Source: Eubacteriaceae bacterium UBA6119 (GTDB taxonomy: Bacteria; Bacillota; Clostridia; Eubacteriales; UBA1433). From it: 64,000 nt of DNA. A model generated the notes under the pieces. That model saw only the letters and a program-made list of their open reading frames with translations, made no database searches and was not told the DNA's origin. The position numbers were made by a program, and so were the translations under genes. Location of the stretch: the NCBI GenBank assembly GCA_002423395.1, contig DIVZ01000002.1:20013-84012 (forward strand), given 5' to 3'. This document shows positions 28,816-37,272 of the stretch, piece by piece; position 1 is the first letter of the stretch, and every line of letters starts with the position of its first letter.

Positions 28816-29730
28816 CTATTCCTCATTTTCTGCCGCGATGCCTGTCCAGTCGCCTTCTGTAACTGTATTAAGGATTTTAAATTTGTTGTCTGTTAAAACT
28901 TTGCTTATGTCATCAGCCTGATCTGCAAGTATGCCCGAAAGTATAAGCACTGACTTGTTTTTTAAAAATTGCTTTGTTAAAGGTATCATATTTCTAAGGA
29001 TAGGAGCTATTATATTGGCGGCAATCACATCAGCTTTTTTATCGAAAACACTTAGCAAATCGCCTTTTTGAACCGAAATGTTTGAAATATCATTAAGAGC
29101 GATGTTTTTCTTTGCCGCCGATACGGCAACATCGTCTATATCCGTTGCTATTACAGATTCTGCTTTAAGAATTGACGCAAGTATCGCAAGTATTCCGCTT
29201 CCGCATCCAATGTCATATACTATGTCGCCTTGTTTTACATAATTATTTAAATAATTCATACATATTTTAGTAGTTTCATGAAGACCTGTGCCAAACGCCG
29301 CTCCCGGCTCGAGAATAATCATTTTTTTATCTTTATTATTCTTAATAGCTTCATCATCCCACGAAGGCACTACTGCAATATCGTTAATATATACTGTCTG
29401 ATAATATTTTTTGTGTTCTTCCGCCCAGTTAATATCTACTATTTCTCTTACATCAATTGCATAATCGGAAAAATCTATGCCGAAATTTTTAAATTCATCT
29501 ATCCTGTTTTTAATTTCATCTATTGTTTTGTCGATATTTTTAGAATTAATATAACCTACAACTTTGCACATACCCTCAGGTAAATCAAAGTTCATATCGT
29601 CCCATATTTCATCCTCGCTTAAAGGCTCGCTTTCTGCGTATATAGCGCATCCTTCCGCACCTGCATCTGTTAGTATCTGGCTTGCAGGTTCTTCAAATAT
29701 GCCGTTTACTGTTAATTCAATTTCAAACAT
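28816..29730 (-). CDS. prmA: Ribosomal protein L11 methyltransferase
   Basis: 304 residues. The substrate-recognition domain is N-terminal and the class I SAM fold holds VYDIGCGSGILAI near 170-182, followed by ATDIDDVAVSAAKKN and ANIIAPIL. The segment PGAAFGTGLHETT just before the SAM fold is diagnostic of PrmA. It methylates L11. It heads the prmA-rsmE-mtaB-xseA-xseB-ispA run; a GGAGG site precedes the ATG and a TATAAT at 29762-29767 (minus strand) is a plausible -10. Confidence 0.96.
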   Translation of the reverse strand: MFEIELTVNGIFEEPASQILTDAGAEGCAIYAESEPLSEDEIWDDMNFDLPEGMCKVVGYINSKNIDKTIDEIKNRIDEFKNFGIDFSDYAIDVREIVDINWAEEHKKYYQTVYINDIAVVPSWDDEAIKNNKDKKMIILEPGAAFGTGLHETTKICMNYLNNYVKQGDIVYDIGCGSGILAILASILKAESVIATDIDDVAVSAAKKNIALNDISNISVQKGDLLSVFDKKADVIAANIIAPILRNMIPLTKQFLKNKSVLILSGILADQADDISKVLTDNKFKILNTVTEGDWTGIAAENEE

Positions 29731-29876
29731 AGCGCCCTCCGATAATTGTCATATTCATAATATTATATCAATAAACTGCGATTTTTAAATTATTATTTAA
29801 TATTTTAACAACAAAAGCCTATTTTTTTATTCTAAAACAGTCCTTTGTATTAGATACTTTTAAATTGTAAAATATG

Positions 29877-30020
29877 TTATTTTGCTTGTGGTTTTACGCC
29901 GTTTACTATAGATAATTGATCATATTTGCCTTCATAGAACCACAGCACATGTTTGCAGCCAAGTTCTTGCTGTTCTACTCTTGCTTCTATTGAATAATAC
30001 GCCGCGTGGGGAGTCTTAAC
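29877..30020 (-). pseudogene. Possible remnant of a coding gene in the prmA-ireB gap
   Basis: This 356-base gap between genes holds a 47-codon open stretch on the minus strand, bounded by stop codons at both ends and with no ATG, GTG or TTG with a ribosome site at its upstream end. The translation is protein-like rather than random: it contains Trp-Phe-Tyr-Glu-Gly-Lys-Tyr-Asp, balanced residue use and the local codon style. I do not recognise the family. It may be the C-terminal end of a decayed gene. The rest of the gap is AT-rich and holds the prmA promoter region and the ireB terminator. Confidence 0.35.
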
Positions 30021-30028
30021 TTACAAAT

Positions 30029-30063
30029 AAAAAAAGCCCTTTTTTTATTTGGGCTGTTTTTTT
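30029..30063 (-). terminator. Intrinsic terminator of alaS-ireB
   Basis: AGCCC and GGGCT form the GC core of a hairpin with long flanking A and T tracts, 24 bases past the ireB stop on the minus strand. The symmetric A/T tracts could let it act in both directions. Confidence 0.7.
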
Positions 30064-30086
30064 ATAACACTTTATATATTTATAAT

Positions 30087-30335
30087 TTATAAAAGATTAA
30101 GATATGCTTTAATAAACTCTTCAATAAGTTCATCGCGTTCGACTTTGCTTATAAGAGCGCGCGCTCCGTTATGCGAAGTGATATATGTCGGGTCTCCGCT
30201 CATAATATAGCCTAAAAGCTGGTTAATGGGATTATATCCTTTTTCTATAAGCGCTACATTTACTTCCTTTATTATATCCTGAATTGCTTTTTCTCTTTCG
30301 GAATTAATTGTAAACCGTACAGTATTGTTATCCAT
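30087..30335 (-). CDS. ireB: IreB family regulatory phosphoprotein (UPF0297)
   Basis: 82 residues from the ATG at 30335. GGGGGAGG lies 8 nt before it, while the longer frame start at 30353 has no ribosome site. The protein has the family pattern TVRFTINSEREKAIQDI, GYNPINQLLGYIMSGDPTYI and HNGARALI. IreB is a small dimeric protein phosphorylated by the IreK/PrkC kinase and tied to cephalosporin resistance in Enterococcus. It follows alaS, as in most Firmicutes, but the usual next genes (ruvX-type yrrK, yrzB) are missing and a terminator follows at once. Confidence 0.94.
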   Translation of the reverse strand: MDNNTVRFTINSEREKAIQDIIKEVNVALIEKGYNPINQLLGYIMSGDPTYITSHNGARALISKVERDELIEEFIKAYLNLL

Positions 30336-30410
30336 AACTTCTGCCTCCCCCATTTATTGATTCTATTATAGTATACATTATTAATTTAGTCTATTTTTTC
30401 TTGTTATTTT

Positions 30411-33044
30411 TTACATTAAGTGTTCGACAAAATTTTTAACTATTTCTATAGCTTTTTCTATATTATCAACACCTGCAATGCCTGCCTGCGCCATATCGGC
30501 TCTGCCGCCGCCGGATCCGCCGAGTACTTTAGCCGCTTGTTTAATAACGTCTCCGCTATTAAATCCTTTTTGCACAACGTCTTTTGACGCCGTTATTATC
30601 ATCATGCTTTTGCCGTCTTTGCTTGAAGCCAAAGCAACAACGCATGCAGGATATTTATCTTTTACTTTATCGGATAGTGCTCTTAAATCATCAATTGACA
30701 TATTGTCAACTGCGGTTGCTAAAAACTTAATGCCTTTAATGTCTTCTATATTTTTACTTAAATCTGCAAATATATCTTTAGATAAAGCGTTTTTATATTC
30801 TTCTATAGCTTTTGTAAGCGCTTTGACGTTATCGTGCATATCCAGCACTTTTTCAACGGCTGAAGATATGTTTGTTTTTGTTATTCTGGCAATTTCTGCT
30901 AAAACTTCTTCATTGCTTTTTGTGTATTCATAAGCATACAGCCCAGTTACCGCTTCAATACGCCTTACGCCGGATGCAACTGAGCCTTCCGACAATATTT
31001 TAAACATTCCTATTTTTGAGGTGTTGTCAATATGACAGCCTCCGCAAAGTTCCATCGAAAAACCACCTATGCATACAACGCGTACGACGTCTGAATATTT
31101 TTCGCCGAAAAGAGCTGTCGCGCCCATGTTTTTAGCTTCTTCGATGTCCATATTTTCAACTGCTATATCAATGCCTTCAAAAATGGTTTCATTTACTTCT
31201 TTTTCTATTTTGTCGAGCTGCTGTTTTGTTATTTTTTCGAAATGCACAAAGTCAAAACGCAGTCTGTTCTGCTCGACAAGCGAGCCCGCTTGATTGACAT
31301 GCTCCCCGAGTTCGTTTTTGAGTATTCTGTGAAGTATATGAGTTGCTGAATGGTTTCTCTGTATACTCATTCTGCGCGAGACATTAACACTTGCGGTAAC
31401 TTCCTCACCCGCGTTTATGTGACCTTTTTTCACTTTAATATAATGAATGAATTTATCTCCCGATTTTTGCACATCGTAAACTTCTACGTTTGCATCATCC
31501 GAAATAATAGCTCCAAAGTCTGTGACTTGACCGCCGCTTTCGGCGTAGAACGGAGTTTTTTCCAAAACTATTATTCCTTCATTGCCCTCCGTGAGATTGT
31601 CCACGCTCTGACCTTCGTGTATTATCGCCGCAACTTTTGATTTTGTCATTAAAACTTCGTAGCCCACAAACACAGTTGCGGGAAGCGGAGCGATTATTTC
31701 CGAAAGCTTGTCCGTCCAGCCCGCAATGTCTTTAGAAAAATGAGCGTCTCTGGCTCTTTTTTTCTGTTCTTTCATCGCTTTGTCGTAAGAATCTTTTTCA
31801 AGCGTCATACCACATTCCGATAAAATTTCCTCAGTAAGTTCAAGCGGAAAGCCGAATGTGTCGTACATTCTGAAAGCCTCGCTTCCCGCGAAAACTGTTT
31901 TATTTTCTTTTTGAAGTATATTTATTTCGTCTTTCAGTTTAGAAAGTCCGGCATTAATTGTTTCGTTAAACTTTTCTTCCTCGCTTTTAATAACGCGGAG
32001 AATATAATCTCTTTTTTCTGCCAGCTCGGTATATTCATCAGATGACTGGTTTATTACTTTTTCTGCTACAAGAGCTAAAAATATATTATCAATACCCAAA
32101 AGCTTGCCGTGCCTTGAAGCTCTTCTTAAAAGTCTGCGAAGCACATACCCTCTTCCTTCGTTTGAAGGTATTATGCCGTCGGATACCATAAATACAACGC
32201 TTCTTATATGGTCTGTAACAACTCTGATAGACACATCCGTTTTATTGTCTTTTCCGTACTCTTTACCGGATATTGCGCAAACATAATCAAGAACGCTTTT
32301 TACCGTATCAACTTCAAAAATGCTGTTGGCTTCCTGCATAACCATAGCCATGCGCTCAAGCCCCATACCGGTATCAATATTGGGAAAATCAAGCGGAGTG
32401 TAATTGCCTTCTTCATCTCTGTTAAACTGCGTAAACACCAAATTCCATACTTCTATATATCTGTCGCAGTCGCATCCTACTTTGCATGTGTCCTTACTGC
32501 AGCCATATTGCTCTCCCCTGTCTACATATATTTCGCTGCAAGGACCGCAAGGACCTGTTCCAATTTCCCAGAAGTTATCGTCCTTGCCCAAACGGAATAT
32601 TTTTTCATCAGGCAGCCCTATCATTTCGTGCCAAAGTTCATATGCTTCGTCGTCATTTTCATATATGCTCACATAAAGCAGTTCATAAGGAATTTCCATA
32701 ACTTTCGTCATAAATTCCCAGCCCCATGTTATAGCTTCTTTTTTAAAATAATTGCCGAACGAGAAGTTTCCCAGCATCTCAAAAAATGTGCCGTGACGCG
32801 CCGTTTTTCCGGCATTGTCTATATCGGGAGTTCTTATGCACTTCTGACATGTAGTCACTCTTTTGCTAGGAGGCGTTTCCTGACCCGTAAAATACGGTTT
32901 TAGAGGCGCCATTCCCGAATTAATAAGCAATAAGCTTTTATCTATCTGAGGCACTAGCGGAAAACTGTGCATTCTTAAATGTTCCTTGCTTTCAAAAAAA
33001 CTTAGGAACTTTTCTCTTACTTCATTTAGCCCCATGTATTTCAT
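30411..33044 (-). CDS. alaS: Alanyl-tRNA synthetase
   Basis: 877 residues, full length. The class II catalytic core is N-terminal (motif 2 region includes KCIRTPDIDNAGKTARH and FFEMLGNFSFG), the tRNA-recognition region follows, then the editing domain with HSATHILH and the zinc ligands CGGCHI, and the C-Ala domain with GSGGGRADMAQAG. It charges tRNA-Ala and removes mischarged Ser or Gly. A promoter and a hairpin-bearing leader of about 140 bases precede the gene. Confidence 0.98.
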   Translation of the reverse strand: MKYMGLNEVREKFLSFFESKEHLRMHSFPLVPQIDKSLLLINSGMAPLKPYFTGQETPPSKRVTTCQKCIRTPDIDNAGKTARHGTFFEMLGNFSFGNYFKKEAITWGWEFMTKVMEIPYELLYVSIYENDDEAYELWHEMIGLPDEKIFRLGKDDNFWEIGTGPCGPCSEIYVDRGEQYGCSKDTCKVGCDCDRYIEVWNLVFTQFNRDEEGNYTPLDFPNIDTGMGLERMAMVMQEANSIFEVDTVKSVLDYVCAISGKEYGKDNKTDVSIRVVTDHIRSVVFMVSDGIIPSNEGRGYVLRRLLRRASRHGKLLGIDNIFLALVAEKVINQSSDEYTELAEKRDYILRVIKSEEEKFNETINAGLSKLKDEINILQKENKTVFAGSEAFRMYDTFGFPLELTEEILSECGMTLEKDSYDKAMKEQKKRARDAHFSKDIAGWTDKLSEIIAPLPATVFVGYEVLMTKSKVAAIIHEGQSVDNLTEGNEGIIVLEKTPFYAESGGQVTDFGAIISDDANVEVYDVQKSGDKFIHYIKVKKGHINAGEEVTASVNVSRRMSIQRNHSATHILHRILKNELGEHVNQAGSLVEQNRLRFDFVHFEKITKQQLDKIEKEVNETIFEGIDIAVENMDIEEAKNMGATALFGEKYSDVVRVVCIGGFSMELCGGCHIDNTSKIGMFKILSEGSVASGVRRIEAVTGLYAYEYTKSNEEVLAEIARITKTNISSAVEKVLDMHDNVKALTKAIEEYKNALSKDIFADLSKNIEDIKGIKFLATAVDNMSIDDLRALSDKVKDKYPACVVALASSKDGKSMMIITASKDVVQKGFNSGDVIKQAAKVLGGSGGGRADMAQAGIAGVDNIEKAIEIVKNFVEHLM

Positions 33045-33076
33045 ATTTAATGCTCCTTTTCTTATGACAAACAGAT

Positions 33077-33102
33077 AAAAAACATCCCTGCCTACGCAGA
33101 GA
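33077..33102 (-). promoter_or_regulatory. Terminator-like hairpin in the alaS leader
   Basis: On the minus strand TCTCTGC and GCAGGGA form a 7-bp stem (one G-U pair) around the loop GTAG, followed by TGTTTTTTA. It lies between the alaS promoter and the alaS start, 33 bases before the ATG, so it could stop transcription early. No T-box sequence (AGGGTGGNACCGCG type) is seen in the leader. A perfect palindrome GCAATTTAAATTGC lies further upstream at 33147-33160. Confidence 0.4.
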
Positions 33103-33192
33103 TTAATAAAATTTAACTGATTGGTTTATTCGTTTTTAATAACCCCGCAATTTAAATTGCAAAATATAATATTTATTTTTAATTATTAAAAC

Positions 33193-33222
33193 ATTATATT
33201 TTATGTATCCATTAATTGTCAA
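33193..33222 (-). promoter_or_regulatory. Sigma-A-type promoter of alaS
   Basis: On the minus strand a perfect TTGACA and a perfect TATAAT are separated by 18 bases. Transcription should start near 33186, giving a leader of about 140 nt before alaS. Confidence 0.82.
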
Positions 33223-33327
33223 TAACGTATATTAATTAAATTCTGTTTATGATGTATTCCAAATATTTCAAATCTTACTATAGTATTTATATTTTTTATC
33301 TGTATATGTTAATTATCGGTGAAAAAT

Positions 33328-33714
33328 ATGCATATTACGAATAAATTAAAAAAATACGCGATAATTTACACGATAGGCGCAGTTTGTTACCCTATAATTG
33401 AAATACTTTACAGCGGCAGAACGCATTGGACAATGAGCATTGCGGGGGGAATGTGTTTTGTATTTGTTTATATAATAAATTCAAAGTTTAGCAATTTTAT
33501 TATCTGCTGCGCTCTTTGCTCTCTTGCAATAACGCTTACCGAGTTTGATTTCGGCATGATTGTAAACTACTATCTGAAATTAGATGTCTGGAATTATTCA
33601 CTGTATCAATTCAATTTTATGGGGCAGATTTGCCTTGTCTACTCATTTTTATGGCTTCTGCTATCTGTTCCTATGTATTTTATGTGTCATTTTTTAAGAA
33701 AAAAGCTCGGGTAA
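33328..33714 (+). CDS. Small membrane protein of the putative ABC-transporter permease CmpB-like family
   Basis: 128 residues from the ATG at 33328; a GTG at 33319 is in frame, but the GGTGA at 33318-33322 makes a better ribosome site for the ATG and matches those of the genes at 34375 and 34956. Four hydrophobic segments are visible. The C-terminal half contains EFDFGMIVNYYLKLDVWNYS and then GQICLVYSFLWLLL, a pattern seen in the PF06541-type membrane proteins often annotated as putative ABC transporter permease. No transporter partner lies nearby, so the annotation says little about function. Confidence 0.75.
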   Translation: MHITNKLKKYAIIYTIGAVCYPIIEILYSGRTHWTMSIAGGMCFVFVYIINSKFSNFIICCALCSLAITLTEFDFGMIVNYYLKLDVWNYSLYQFNFMGQICLVYSFLWLLLSVPMYFMCHFLRKKLG

Positions 33715-33780
33715 TACACCGTTTTTAACAATTATTATTTTTTCTCATATTATTTAGTATATATAAACACGGAGATAATG

Positions 33781-34266
33781 ATGAGAGAAAAAGAATACAA
33801 CAGAGCCGCGACTGTTCAGTACGCGAAAACTTGGGCGCTTGCGCGCAACCCCAAATATTTAAACTTTGATCCATACGGAGGAGACTGCACAAATTTCGCA
33901 TCGCAGTGCATTTACGCGGGAAGCGGCGTTATGAATTATTCGTATGTTAACGGATGGTATTACAACAGCGGTTACGACAAGAGCCCGTCATGGACTGGGG
34001 TTATGTTTTTATATAATTTTCTTACAAACAATAAAGGTGTAGGACCTTACGGAGAAGCTTCCGATAAGGCGTCAATGCAGCTCGGGGATCTGATACAGCT
34101 AGGAGATGCCACGGGCAGGTTTTATCATTCGCTAATTGTGTGCGGTTTTGAAGGCGACGACATACTTATTTGCTGTCATACATATGATTCTTATATGCGG
34201 CCGCTGTCCACTTATTATTACGACAGAATAAGGTTTGTGCATATAAAAGGCGTTAGATATTATTAA
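33781..34266 (+). CDS. Amidase-domain (Amidase_6-type) protein without signal peptide
   Basis: 161 residues from the second of two adjacent ATGs, which has GGAG 6 nt upstream. The protein is essentially one papain-fold (NlpC/P60-like) amidase domain: YNRAATVQYAKTWALARNP at the start, the catalytic Cys in GGDCTNFASQCIYAG at about residues 36-50, and the catalytic His in FYHSLIVCG near 118. Homologous domains sit at the end of secreted clostridial proteins and are thought to cleave cell-wall or other amide bonds. Here there is no signal peptide, membrane helix or extra domain, so it is either cytosolic or exported by an unrecognised route. A terminator follows directly. Confidence 0.85.
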   Translation: MREKEYNRAATVQYAKTWALARNPKYLNFDPYGGDCTNFASQCIYAGSGVMNYSYVNGWYYNSGYDKSPSWTGVMFLYNFLTNNKGVGPYGEASDKASMQLGDLIQLGDATGRFYHSLIVCGFEGDDILICCHTYDSYMRPLSTYYYDRIRFVHIKGVRYY

Positions 34267-34270
34267 ACAG

Positions 34271-34296
34271 TTAAGCGGGAATTAAATCCCGCTTAA
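34271..34296 (+). terminator. Intrinsic terminator after the amidase gene
   Basis: TTAAGCGGGA and TCCCGCTTAA form a perfect 10-bp stem with a 6-nt loop, followed by TTTTTTAT. It starts four bases after the amidase stop codon. Confidence 0.9.
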
Positions 34297-34374
34297 TTTT
34301 TTATATTTCATTTGCATATTATTACTGAAAGATATAATATATATTTAAGATTAAAACAGTCGCATAGGTGATTT

Positions 34375-34941
34375 ATGGAAAATGAGAAAAACCAATGGAT
34401 ATTTATCTCTCTTAATGTTACTTTTATAATGCTTGCTTATAAACTTTCATATTTTTTGCAACACCTAATGCAAACGCAGTTTAATTTGCCATATTCAAAA
34501 TTTCTTTCCTCGCTATTTTTTTTAATTATAATATCGTATAGCTTAGCAGCCATACCATTTGTTTTAATTAAATGTCCTAGAATCAAAAAAAGAGAATTTT
34601 GCTGGCCTCAATTAAAAAGAAATAAGATTATACTTATGAGCATTTCTTTTATAATGAATATATTAGTTATTTTTATATTTATATATAAAGCTATTGTGCA
34701 GCTTCAACTGCCTTATTCAGCTACATTGCTTCTGGATAGCACGGTTTTTTTGCTTGCTTACGGTATTGGAATTGCTGAAATATATGTAATTGATTTTTTA
34801 TGCAAAAAAGTGAATCAAAAAGCTGAGACATACGGTGAAAATTTAGAGAAAGAAGACAATTTTAGAGGAATAGTAACAGGCGTTGTCATACTATGCTCAG
34901 TTGCATTAGTATACTTGTTTGTCTTTGTAGTTAGATATTAA
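34375..34941 (+). CDS. Hypothetical four-TM membrane protein (tandem paralogue 1)
   Basis: 188 residues, preceded by AGGTGA 6 nt before the ATG. Four hydrophobic segments are visible, plus a fifth near the C terminus that the neighbour lacks. I do not recognise the family. It is clearly a paralogue of the next gene: both share MENxKNxxI at the start, LMxxQFNLxYS near 40, an IKxxRIKKxEFxW loop near 75, and AYGxGIAxIY near 145. The pair is probably co-transcribed, with 14 bases between them, and ends at a strong terminator at 35420. Confidence 0.7.
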   Translation: MENEKNQWIFISLNVTFIMLAYKLSYFLQHLMQTQFNLPYSKFLSSLFFLIIISYSLAAIPFVLIKCPRIKKREFCWPQLKRNKIILMSISFIMNILVIFIFIYKAIVQLQLPYSATLLLDSTVFLLAYGIGIAEIYVIDFLCKKVNQKAETYGENLEKEDNFRGIVTGVVILCSVALVYLFVFVVRY

Positions 34942-34955
34942 ATAATAGGTGATTT

Positions 34956-35420
34956 ATGGAAAATAGAAAGAATGAATTTATATTAAATATCCATACAGCT
35001 AGTTATACCTTAATTATTCTTGCTTTGTCAGAATCTATGCGAAGTCTTATGCGTTCGCAGTTTAATTTATCTTATTCTCAAAAACTATCATTTTTAATTT
35101 TCCTGATTATAATATCATTTGGTTTGGGGAATATTCCATTATATTTAATAAAACGTCAACGTATAAAAAAAATAGAATTTAATTGGCTGAAAAGTAAAAA
35201 AAATCATCTAATACTTGTTTGCGTTTCATTTATATTTAATATTTTTATAATGATTTTGTTCATTTTTATATATAAAGGCAAATACCAAATTGATATGCCA
35301 TACTTCCATAAATTAATTTTGGATTGTATGTTTTTTATCCTTGCTTACGGGTTTGGAATTGCGGCAATATATACAAAAGAATTCATAAGTAAAAAAATCA
35401 GCTATAAAGCAGAAGAATAA
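34956..35420 (+). CDS. Hypothetical four-TM membrane protein (tandem paralogue 2)
   Basis: 154 residues, with the same AGGTGATTTATGGAAAAT start context as its upstream paralogue. Four hydrophobic segments with a basic cytosolic loop between the second and third. It lacks the extra C-terminal segment of the neighbour, ending soon after AYGFGIAAIYTKEF. Function unknown. The pair looks like a local gene duplication followed by divergence. Confidence 0.7.
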   Translation: MENRKNEFILNIHTASYTLIILALSESMRSLMRSQFNLSYSQKLSFLIFLIIISFGLGNIPLYLIKRQRIKKIEFNWLKSKKNHLILVCVSFIFNIFIMILFIFIYKGKYQIDMPYFHKLILDCMFFILAYGFGIAAIYTKEFISKKISYKAEE

Positions 35421-35447
35421 AAGGCAAAGGAACTACCCTTTGCCTTT
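35420..35447. terminator. Intrinsic terminator between convergent genes
   Basis: AAGGCAAAGG and CCTTTGCCTT form a perfect 10-bp stem around AACTAC. It lies between the plus-strand paralogue pair and the minus-strand ilvD copy and has A/T runs on both sides, so it may serve both. Confidence 0.8.
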
Positions 35448-35467
35448 ATCTTTATCTTAACTAGCAC

Positions 35468-37153
35468 TTACTCGTTATCGTATTCAGTCATCATAGGCGC
35501 GCCCATCGATACGGGGCCTACAAGCTGAGCGTACTGCGCAAGCCAGCCTTTTTTTACTTTCGGCGGCGGGCATTTCCACTTGTCTTTTCTCGCTTTCATT
35601 GTAGCATCATCTACCAAAAGATTAAGCGAGCGCTTATTGAGGTTAATTTCTATCATGTCCCCTTCTTCTATAAGCGCGATAGGTCCGCCGAGCGCGGCTT
35701 CGGGCGATACATGCCCTATCGCTCCGCCTCTGCTTGCTCCCGAGAAACGTCCGTCTGTTATAAGCGCGACTTCGGTATCAAGCCCCATGCCTACTATTTT
35801 CGCCGTTATCGCAAGCATTTCCTGCATTCCCGGTCCGCCTTTTGGACCTTCATAGCGTACGACTATTACGTCGCCTTTTTTTATTTTGCCTGCTTCAAGG
35901 GCTTCTCTCGCTTCCTGTTCAGAGTCAAACACTCTTGCGGGACCTGTATGTTCCCACATTTCAGGCTTCACTCCCGCCGATTTTATAACCGATCCTAAAG
36001 GCGCCAGATTGCCTTTTAATACCATCAAACCGCCTTCCTTGGAATAAGGGTTGTCTATGCGTATAACGTCCGCATCAAGTATTTTTTTGTCTTTTACGTT
36101 TTCGGCTATTGTCTTCATGGTTATTGTTTTTGCGCTGCCGTCAACTAGCCCTGCGTCTATGCCGGCTTTAAGCACAGCGGGTATTCCGCCGGCTACATCC
36201 AGATCCTGCAGAAGATGTTTTCCCGCGGGAGATAATTTCGCTATGTGCGGAACTTTCTTGCTTATTCTGTCAAAATCGTCAATATTCAGTTTTACACCCG
36301 CCGCTCTGGCTATTGCGGGAAGGTGCAATGCTGTATTTGTGGAGCAGCCGAGCATCATGTCAACCGTTACAGCGTTTTCAAACGACGCTTTGTTTAATAT
36401 GTCGCTTGGTTTTACATCAGCTTCTACGAGTTTTAATATCTGCATACCCGCTTGTTTTGCCATTCTGAATCTTTTCGCGTGAACGGCAGGCACTGTGCCG
36501 TTGCCTTCAATGCCCATTCCTAAAACTTCAGTCATACAGCTCATTGAGTTTGCCGTAAACATTCCCTGGCATGAGCCGCAGCCTGGGCATGCTTCGTCTT
36601 CGTATTCCGACAAGACAGCCGCGTCAAGATTGCCCGCAAGAACTGTCCCTACCGCTTCCGTGAGGTTTATTACTTCAATTCTTTTGCCCATATAATTTCC
36701 GGCGATCATTGGGCCGCCCGTTACTATAATAGACGGTATATTTACTCTTAACGCGCCTATTAACATTCCGGGTATAATTTTATCGCACGCAGCGATTAAA
36801 ATAAGACCGTCGCACGCGTGAGCGTTTGCTATGCTTTCAACGGAGTTTGCGATTACTTCCCTACTCGGAAGCGAATATTTCATGCCGTCAGTACCCATTG
36901 CTATTCCGTCGCAAATCGATATTGTATTAAACGATATTGGCGTGCCGCCTGCCATTCTTACTCCGTCCATTGCGGCCTGCGCTATTTTATCAAGATTTAC
37001 ATGTCCCGCGAATACGTTAGTCCACGAGCCCGCTATGCCAATAAAAGGTCTTGCAAGCTCTTCGTCTGTAAAACCTGCGCCTTTCATTAAAGCTCTTGAG
37101 TCGGCTTTTAGAATTCTGTCTTTAATTCTGTCGCTTATTAACTTATTTTCCAT
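35468..37153 (-). CDS. ilvD: Dihydroxy-acid dehydratase (copy 1)
   Basis: 561 residues of the IlvD/Edd family. DHAD dehydrates 2,3-dihydroxy-isovalerate and -methylvalerate to the 2-oxoacids of the valine/isoleucine pathway. Cluster Cys residues are seen in IAACDKIIPGM and GSCQGMFTANSMSC, and the catalytic Ser is in GRFSGASRGG. Where [2Fe-2S] DHADs have a third Cys, this protein has AGHVNLD with Gly, as in oxygen-labile E. coli-type enzymes. A GGAGGT site precedes the ATG. It lies downstream of a second ilvD copy but behind that gene's terminator, so it probably has its own promoter. Confidence 0.9.
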   Translation of the reverse strand: MENKLISDRIKDRILKADSRALMKGAGFTDEELARPFIGIAGSWTNVFAGHVNLDKIAQAAMDGVRMAGGTPISFNTISICDGIAMGTDGMKYSLPSREVIANSVESIANAHACDGLILIAACDKIIPGMLIGALRVNIPSIIVTGGPMIAGNYMGKRIEVINLTEAVGTVLAGNLDAAVLSEYEDEACPGCGSCQGMFTANSMSCMTEVLGMGIEGNGTVPAVHAKRFRMAKQAGMQILKLVEADVKPSDILNKASFENAVTVDMMLGCSTNTALHLPAIARAAGVKLNIDDFDRISKKVPHIAKLSPAGKHLLQDLDVAGGIPAVLKAGIDAGLVDGSAKTITMKTIAENVKDKKILDADVIRIDNPYSKEGGLMVLKGNLAPLGSVIKSAGVKPEMWEHTGPARVFDSEQEAREALEAGKIKKGDVIVVRYEGPKGGPGMQEMLAITAKIVGMGLDTEVALITDGRFSGASRGGAIGHVSPEAALGGPIALIEEGDMIEINLNKRSLNLLVDDATMKARKDKWKCPPPKVKKGWLAQYAQLVGPVSMGAPMMTEYDNE

Positions 37154-37205
37154 ATATGTACCTCCATGTGCAACTTAACAATATTATAATATAAAAAATC
37201 ATTTA

Positions 37206-37217
37206 TTAGTATACTAA
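37206..37217 (-). promoter_or_regulatory. Palindrome upstream of ilvD copy 1
   Basis: TTAGTATACTAA is a perfect 12-bp palindrome 53 bases before the ilvD copy 1 start. Read on the minus strand its TACTAA lies 17 bases before a TATAAT, so it overlaps the likely -35. The core TTAGTATACTA also overlaps the promoter of the ilv-type leader at 51260-51270. A repressor site is possible but unproven. Confidence 0.35.
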
Positions 37218-37220
37218 ATT

Positions 37221-37251
37221 AAAAAACAGCCGTTAATATTTACGACTGTTT
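37221..37251 (-). terminator. Intrinsic terminator after ilvD copy 2
   Basis: On the minus strand AACAGTCG and CGGCTGTT pair over 8 bp (one G-U) with a 10-nt loop and a following T run. It lies 22 bases past the stop of ilvD copy 2 and separates the two ilvD genes. Confidence 0.75.
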
Positions 37252-37272
37252 GATATAAGATATTGTTTGTAC

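Noticed and set aside
32208..32903. 231-codon open frame on the plus strand
   Set aside because: It lies fully antisense to alaS, has no ribosome site and its translation is a low-quality mirror of alaS codons.
33045..33190. Possible T-box riboswitch before alaS
   Set aside because: No AGGGTGGNACCGCG-type T-box sequence and the leader is too short for the usual T-box layout.
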